From: an uncultured Oscillospiraceae bacterium
GTDB lineage: Bacteria > Bacillota > Clostridia > Oscillospirales > Ruminococcaceae
Reading direction: 5' to 3'
NCBI GenBank assembly: GCA_900555435.1
Contig: USLH01000099.1
Location: 1-8,524 of the forward strand
DNA: 8,524 bases
Shown piece by piece: positions 6,275-8,524 of this stretch. Positions within the stretch are counted from its first letter, which is position 1. Every line of letters begins with the position of its first letter. A program made the translations under genes and the position numbers. Under the pieces are notes generated by a model. It did not search any database. It had not been told where the DNA came from and was given only the letters and a program-made list of their open reading frames with translations.

Positions 6275-6541
6275 ATGCTTTGCCCTGAAACCGGATACCC
6301 TAATTCTGCGGCTCTTCGCCGCAAAGGAGGGATCGTCACGAAAAACTCCGGAAAAATTCCCCGCAAAAAGGTCGTCGGCAATTACGCAAAGCCTCCGCTT
6401 CACCGGGACACCACCCCGGAATTTCTCACTTTTCCCCTGACCGATTACCGCACCCGTTCGGTAAACGGGACAGAAGTGCGAAACCTCCCGGAGGAGGACG
6501 TGTTCCGTCTCCGGGAATTCGATGAGGAAAACCAGAAATAA
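6275..6541 (+). CDS. Small protein of unknown function; start uncertain (ATG 6275 or ACG 6338)
   Basis: I do not recognise this 88-residue product. The only in-frame ATG (6275) is 3 bases after the trxB stop and has no ribosome binding site, so it would rely on coupling to trxB. A textbook AAAGGAGG at 6323-6330 sits instead 7 bases before an in-frame ACG (6338), giving a 67-residue protein. No ATG, GTG or TTG occurs in that frame between 6278 and 6400. The ACG may be a mutated ATG, a rare non-standard start, or a base error. The shorter product starts basic (KNSGKIPRKKVVGNYAKPP), has an aromatic/threonine middle (HRDTTPEFLTFPLTDYRTR) and ends acidic (LPEEDVFRLREFDEENQK). There are no cysteines, membrane segment or signal peptide after residue 21. 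Codon use from 6338 on looks like that of neighbouring genes, and a terminator follows 7 bases after the stop, both of which support a real gene. Confidence 0.6.
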   Translation: MLCPETGYPNSAALRRKGGIVTKNSGKIPRKKVVGNYAKPPLHRDTTPEFLTFPLTDYRTRSVNGTEVRNLPEEDVFRLREFDEENQK

Positions 6542-6547
6542 GGAAGC

Positions 6548-6590
6548 AAAAACTCCTCCGCAAGCCCAAAGCCTGCAGAGGAGTTTTTTA
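6548..6590. terminator. Bidirectional intrinsic terminator between the trxB unit and the acetyltransferase gene
   Basis: AAAAACTCCTC (6548-6558) and GAGGAGTTTTT (6578-6588) are perfect complements with a 19-base loop. On the plus strand six Ts (6584-6589) follow the GC part of the stem; on the minus strand AAAAA at 6548-6552 gives the T-run. It therefore ends both the trxB transcript and the convergent GNAT gene, whose stop codon lies in the T-run. Confidence 0.9.
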
Positions 6591-7031
6591 TTCGTTTTCC
6601 AGCCGATAAACCTCCAGCCCATCATGAACGCCGCAGAAAGCAAATCCCTTTTTCTCGGCGATCCGCTTTGTTGCCTCCTGAGCCGGAGCGCATTCGATCA
6701 CCACGCTCCTCCCTTCCTGCCTTGCCTTTCCGATCAGTTGATCCGTAAGCGCCGATGCAATCCCTTTCCCCCAGTATTCCGGAAAAAGCACCCAGCCAAT
6801 CTCCACGCTTCCTTCCTCATAAGGATGATCGATCACATAACCGAGAAAAGCACCTTCTTCCTCTACGGCATAGATAAGCGGGGCTTCACAAAGCCCTGCC
6901 TGCATTAAAAAAGCCTCCGTCCGAGCCCTATCATAAGGCAGTTCCAGATACCGCATGACCTCCGGATCGGACAGCAGCCGGAAAAGCGCTGCTCCATCGT
7001 CTTTTCGCATCCTGCGGATCGTTACTCCCAT
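6588..7031 (-). CDS. GNAT family N-acetyltransferase
   Basis: GNAT enzymes move an acetyl group from acetyl-CoA to an amine on a protein, antibiotic or metabolite; the substrate here cannot be told from sequence. The 147-residue product has normal length. It opens with the usual VTIRRMRKDDGAALFRLLSD strand-helix, then IYAVEEEGAFLGYVI (53-67), the acetyl-CoA-binding motif A around EIGWVLFPEYWGKGIASALTDQL (77-99, with the WGKGIA pyrophosphate loop), and ends in the ATKRIAEKKGF helix and FCGVHDGLEVYRLE strand. The P-x-YWGKG form resembles the RimJ/RimL-like branch. ATG 7031 has GGAGG 5 bases upstream; a longer reading to 7076 would run through the terminator hairpin. It lies downstream of the DtxR-type regulator behind a terminator, and I see no clear promoter of its own, so readthrough may express it. 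Confidence 0.88.
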   Translation of the reverse strand: MGVTIRRMRKDDGAALFRLLSDPEVMRYLELPYDRARTEAFLMQAGLCEAPLIYAVEEEGAFLGYVIDHPYEEGSVEIGWVLFPEYWGKGIASALTDQLIGKARQEGRSVVIECAPAQEATKRIAEKKGFAFCGVHDGLEVYRLENE

Positions 7032-7048
7032 AAATTCCTCCCACATAC

Positions 7049-7083
7049 AAAAAGCGGTATTCCCCCAAAAGGTCATACCGCTT
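7049..7083 (-). terminator. Intrinsic terminator of the DtxR-type regulator gene
   Basis: On the minus strand AAGCGGTAT (7083-7075) pairs with ATACCGCTT (7060-7052), with further ACC/GGG pairing possible in the loop, followed by TTTTT (7053-7049, sharing two bases with the stem). It ends the regulator transcript and lies just ahead of the GNAT ribosome binding site. Confidence 0.85.
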
Positions 7084-7104
7084 CTCTTTCCCGAAACCGC
7101 TTTT

Positions 7105-7500
7105 TCAGCGTTCTTCGTCCCTTTTTTCCCATTCTGCCAATCGGTTCAGATGGCTTTTAATGGCATGGAAAGTCTCGTCGCTGATGTCGTGTTCGATCTT
7201 GCAGGCGTCGGAAGCTGCGGTCTCCCGGCTGACCCCCAGCCGGATCAGTCCCGCCGTCAGCACCTGATGCCGCTCATAAATTTTGTTCGCTACTTCCTTC
7301 CCCGCATCCGTCAGAGTAAGAAAGCCGTCTTCATCCATGTTCACATATCCGCCCTGCTTCAAAAGGCCGATCGCACGACTGATACTGGGTTTGGAAAAAC
7401 CCATATACTCACTGACGTCGATGGAACGCACCTCTTTGCGCTCCTTCGACAGGCGCAGAATCGTTTCCAAATACATTTCGCCGGATTCCTGTAAATGCAT
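7105..7500 (-). CDS. DtxR family metal-dependent repressor, short form, probably Fe(II)-sensing
   Basis: DtxR/IdeR/MntR proteins are dimeric repressors that bind DNA when loaded with Fe(II) or Mn(II). The 131-residue product has an N-terminal winged helix-turn-helix (about 1-65, SIDVSEYMGFSKPSISRAIGLLKQGGYV, followed by the wing MDEDGFLTLTDAG) and a dimerisation/metal domain (about 70-125). Aligned by eye with DtxR, the primary metal site is kept: Met9 (in EMYLETI), Cys100, Glu103 and His104 (in ACKIEH). MntR has Asp and Glu at the first two of these, so this protein looks like the iron type. His78 is present, but the other ancillary-site ligands (DtxR Glu83 and His98) are replaced by Thr82 and Ala96, and the C-terminal SH3-like domain is absent. 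ATG 7500 has GAGGTG 6 bases upstream and is preferred to the GTG at 7509. It is divergent from feoA-feoA-feoB, which it probably regulates. Confidence 0.9.
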   Translation of the reverse strand: MHLQESGEMYLETILRLSKERKEVRSIDVSEYMGFSKPSISRAIGLLKQGGYVNMDEDGFLTLTDAGKEVANKIYERHQVLTAGLIRLGVSRETAASDACKIEHDISDETFHAIKSHLNRLAEWEKRDEER

Positions 7501-7532
7501 AATCGCCACCTCTTTCCGTACCGGTTAGTTTA

Positions 7533-7561
7533 AAGATACCACAATTTTGTGAACAATTCAA
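7533..7561 (-). promoter_or_regulatory. Promoter of the DtxR-type regulator gene
   Basis: On the minus strand TTGAAT (7561-7556) is 17 bases from TATCTT (7538-7533), with a TGG extension before the -10. The spacer holds a small palindrome CACAA-AA-TTGTG (7551-7540). A CTAACC half-site of the feo operator type follows the -10 directly (7528-7523, plus-strand GGTTAG), which may allow weak self-repression. Confidence 0.65.
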
Positions 7562-7598
7562 GACTTTTTCATTTCTGGAAAATGTGTACAAACAAATT

Positions 7599-7614
7599 GT
7601 TAGCTTACGCTAAC
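7599..7614. promoter_or_regulatory. DtxR-type operator 1, perfect palindrome
   Basis: GTTAGC-TTAC-GCTAAC has perfect 6-bp arms and fits TTAG-N6-CTAA. It resembles the core of the known DtxR box. It is 56 bases upstream of the feoA -35 and 38 bases beyond the regulator -35, so it could affect either promoter or act as a remote site for looping. Confidence 0.7.
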
Positions 7615-7643
7615 TATTTTTGTAAAACGACGAATCTCCAAAA

Positions 7644-7663
7644 TTCGGGAAATCCTCCCCGAA
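7644..7663. repeat. Inverted repeat TTCGGG-N8-CCCGAA just upstream of the feoA -35
   Basis: The 6-bp arms at 7644-7649 and 7658-7663 are perfect complements. On the minus strand four Ts follow, making a weak terminator-like hairpin. The same TTCGGG/CCCGAA arms recur before feoB (8281-8286 and 8312-8317). The role is unknown and chance is possible. Confidence 0.35.
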
Positions 7664-7669
7664 AACCCC

Positions 7670-7698
7670 TTGACAAACAGCCGGAACATGAGTATTCT
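7670..7698 (+). promoter_or_regulatory. Sigma-A-type promoter of the feo operon
   Basis: A consensus TTGACA (7670-7675) is 17 bases from TATTCT (7693-7698, 4 of 6 matches). The predicted start near 7705 lies at the left edge of operator 2, so a bound repressor would block it. The leader is about 70 bases. Confidence 0.85.
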
Positions 7699-7706
7699 AT
7701 TAGATA

Positions 7707-7722
7707 GTTAGTTACAACTAAC
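7707..7722. promoter_or_regulatory. DtxR-type operator 2, at the feoA transcription start
   Basis: GTTAGTT-AC-AACTAAC has perfect 7-bp arms and fits TTAG-N6-CTAA. It begins 8 bases after the -10 hexamer, covering the predicted transcription start, the classical position for repression. An extra TTAG at 7700-7703 precedes it. Confidence 0.8.
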
Positions 7723-7741
7723 CCATCTTCTGGCATCATAG

Positions 7742-7757
7742 ATTAGCCAGCACTAAC
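7742..7757. promoter_or_regulatory. DtxR-type operator 3, in the feoA leader
   Basis: ATTAGC-CAGC-ACTAAC keeps TTAG-N6-CTAA, but the outer bases and one position in each arm depart from full symmetry. It lies 35 bases (centre to centre) beyond operator 2 and just before the feoA ribosome binding site. It may be a second repressor site or roadblock. An overlapping CTGGC/GCCAG pair (7730-7734 and 7746-7750) could form a small leader hairpin. Confidence 0.6.
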
Positions 7758-7775
7758 CAAGAGGAGGGATCCATC

Positions 7776-7988
7776 ATGATGCCGCTGACCCTTGCAAATA
7801 CAGGCGAGACCAACACCATCATGAAAATCGGCGGAAGCCCGGAAGTGAAAAAGCATTTGGAAAATCTGGGTTTTGTCGTCGGCGGAAATGTTACGGTCAT
7901 CACTTCCTTGGGCGGAAACGTTATCGTCAACGTGAAAGAAGCACGGGTAGCGATCAGCGAGGAAATGGCCCGGAAAATCATGATCTGA
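7776..7988 (+). CDS. feoA: Ferrous iron transport protein A (first copy)
   Basis: FeoA is a small cytoplasmic SH3-like protein that supports Fe(II) uptake by FeoB. The 70-residue product has the family pattern: PLTLANTGETNTIMKIGG at the start, then EVKKHLENLGFVVGGNVTVIT and a final NVKEARVAISEEMARKIMI, which corresponds to the usual 'v.v.g..iaLs...A..I.v' ending. The ATG at 7776 has AGGAGG 8 bases upstream; a second ATG follows at 7779. It is the first gene of the feo operon, behind a promoter with DtxR-type operators. It is more divergent than the second copy, which suggests the two copies are not interchangeable. Confidence 0.92.
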   Translation: MMPLTLANTGETNTIMKIGGSPEVKKHLENLGFVVGGNVTVITSLGGNVIVNVKEARVAISEEMARKIMI

Positions 7989-8027
7989 AGTTTGTAACCC
8001 AAACCGATTAAAAGGAGGAAATACACC

Positions 8028-8249
8028 ATGAGAACACTGAAACAGGCGAAGATCGGCGAGACGGTCACGGTTGTCAAGCTCCACGGCGAAGGCGCCATCA
8101 AGCGCCGCATCATGGACATGGGCATCACCAAAGGCGTCGAGGTCTTCATCCGCAAGGTAGCGCCTCTGGGTGACCCGGTAGAGGTCACGGTCCGAGGCTA
8201 TGAGCTTTCTCTCCGGAAAGCTGACGCCGAAATGATCGAGATTGCGTAA
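8028..8249 (+). CDS. feoA: Ferrous iron transport protein A (second copy)
   Basis: This 73-residue FeoA-domain protein has the strong family signature KQAKIGETVTVVKLHGEGAIKRRIMDMGITKGVEVFIRKVAPLGDPVEVTVRGYELSLRKADAEMIEI (residues 5-72, quoted here in pieces: the KRRIMDMGITKG turn, the APLGDPVEV strand and the YELSLRKADAE helix are the diagnostic parts). The ATG has AAAGGAGG upstream at normal spacing. It starts 39 bases after the first feoA, with nothing recognisable between. It precedes feoB, and the two are separated by 89 bases holding a terminator-like hairpin and a fourth operator-like element. Tandem feoA genes before feoB are a known arrangement in Clostridia. Confidence 0.94.
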   Translation: MRTLKQAKIGETVTVVKLHGEGAIKRRIMDMGITKGVEVFIRKVAPLGDPVEVTVRGYELSLRKADAEMIEIA

Positions 8250-8259
8250 AAAGGCAGCC

Positions 8260-8282
8260 AAGGGGAGTTTCCCCTTATTTTT
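8260..8282 (+). terminator. Terminator-like hairpin between feoA2 and feoB
   Basis: AAGGGGA (8260-8266) and TCCCCTT (8270-8276) pair perfectly around a 3-base loop, followed by A and TTTTT (8278-8282). It looks like an intrinsic terminator inside the operon. It could reduce feoB relative to feoA or act as an attenuator. The last two Ts also form the 5' end of a competing inverted repeat (8281-8317). Confidence 0.7.
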
Positions 8283-8292
8283 CGGGCTTCAG

Positions 8293-8308
8293 GTTAGCTC
8301 TTGCTTAC
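8293..8308. promoter_or_regulatory. DtxR-type operator-like element 4, before feoB
   Basis: GTTAGC-TCTT-GCTTAC matches the operator 1 arms with one mismatch (GCTTAC for GCTAAC); with flanking bases the arms are GGTTAGC and GCTTACC. It lies between outer arms TTCGGG (8281-8286) and CCCGAA (8312-8317), so in RNA it could also be the inner stem of a hairpin. I see no clear promoter beside it. Whether it acts as DNA operator or RNA structure is open. Confidence 0.45.
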
Positions 8309-8338
8309 CGCCCCGAATGACGAAAGAGAGGATCAATC

Positions 8339-8524
8339 ATGAATCTGAGAATCGCTTTGGCGGGTAACCCTAACTGCGGTAAAACCACCCTGTTCAATGC
8401 GCTGACCGGCTCCAACCAGTTCGTAGGTAACTGGCCCGGCGTTACCGTTGAGAAAAAGGAAGGCAAGCTGAAAAAACACGAGGGTGTGACCATCACCGAC
8501 CTTCCCGGTATCTACTCCCTCTCC
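8339..8524 (+). CDS. feoB: Ferrous iron transport protein B (FeoB), N-terminal part
   Basis: FeoB is the inner-membrane Fe(II) transporter with an N-terminal G-protein domain. Only the first 62 codons are present; the gene runs off the right edge, so the membrane part is not seen. The G1 motif GNPNCGKT (residues 9-16), the NWPGVTVEKKEG stretch with the G2 threonine at 36, and the G3 motif DLPG (54-57) followed by IYSLS are all present and typical. ATG 8339 has AGAGGA 6 bases upstream. It follows two feoA genes and completes the Fe(II) uptake operon. The opening codons are rich in GGT, AAC and ACC, hinting at strong codon bias compared with priA or trxB. Confidence 0.96.
   Translation, partial: MNLRIALAGNPNCGKTTLFNALTGSNQFVGNWPGVTVEKKEGKLKKHEGVTITDLPGIYSLS

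Noticed and set aside
5711..6643. Long open frame on the minus strand (310 codons) antisense to trxB
   Set aside because: It lies opposite the well-supported trxB and the small gene after it, has no ribosome binding site and no family resemblance. It arises from GC-rich codon structure.
7089..7105. A second AAAAAGCGG on the minus strand as an antiterminator arm for the regulator's terminator
   Set aside because: It can pair with CCGCTTTTT, but it overlaps the stop codon and the nearer arm makes a longer stem; no further support for a switch.
7599..7757. TTAG/CTAA repeats as a CRISPR or transposon end
   Set aside because: Spacing is irregular, arms are short palindromes, and they lie exactly at a promoter and leader of iron genes; operator sites fit better.
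1..8524. A defence system, prophage, biosynthetic cluster or mobile element
   Set aside because: All recognisable genes are housekeeping, envelope, redox or iron-uptake genes; no transposase, integrase, phage or toxin-antitoxin signature was seen.

Overview
The window looks like chromosomal DNA of a fairly GC-rich member of the Clostridia (Bacillota). The evidence is the yicC-remA-gmk-rpoZ-priA gene order typical of that group, strong AGGAGG-type ribosome binding sites, sigma-A-like promoters, a tandem feoA-feoA-feoB iron operon and many hairpin-plus-T-run terminators. No genus can be named from what is visible, and there are no RNA genes, insertion sequences, CRISPR arrays or phage genes.

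Region 1 (1-2671, minus strand) is a tightly packed housekeeping operon. It reads yicC (RNase-like), remA (DNA-binding matrix regulator), gmk (guanylate kinase), rpoZ (RNA polymerase omega) and priA (primosomal helicase, cut by the window edge). yicC, remA, gmk and rpoZ abut or overlap, and each start uses a ribosome binding site lying inside the end of the gene before it. coaBC, often found between rpoZ and priA, is absent. A promoter region with a perfect stem-loop precedes yicC.

Region 2 (2672-3939, minus strand) holds a membrane-anchored, VanY-like M15 peptidase gene. It is split into two frames and one added base near position 3438 would rejoin it. It ends in a strong terminator, and the spacer upstream of it contains two inverted repeats of unknown role.

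Region 3 (3940-6590) has a DUF1015 gene (minus) and trxB (plus, thioredoxin reductase) diverging from back-to-back promoters. trxB is followed by a small unrecognised gene whose best-placed start codon is ACG, then by a terminator that works on both strands.

Region 4 (6588-8524) holds a GNAT acetyltransferase and a short DtxR-type regulator (both minus), then a divergent feoA-feoA-feoB ferrous iron uptake operon (plus; feoB is cut by the window edge). The regulator keeps the Met/Cys/Glu/His primary metal site of iron-sensing DtxR. The feo control region carries three TTAG-N6-CTAA palindromes, one of them at the likely transcription start, and a fourth near-copy lies just before feoB behind an intercistronic terminator-like hairpin. 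The inferred logic is Fe(II)-loaded regulator shutting off feo, with an additional control point between feoA2 and feoB.
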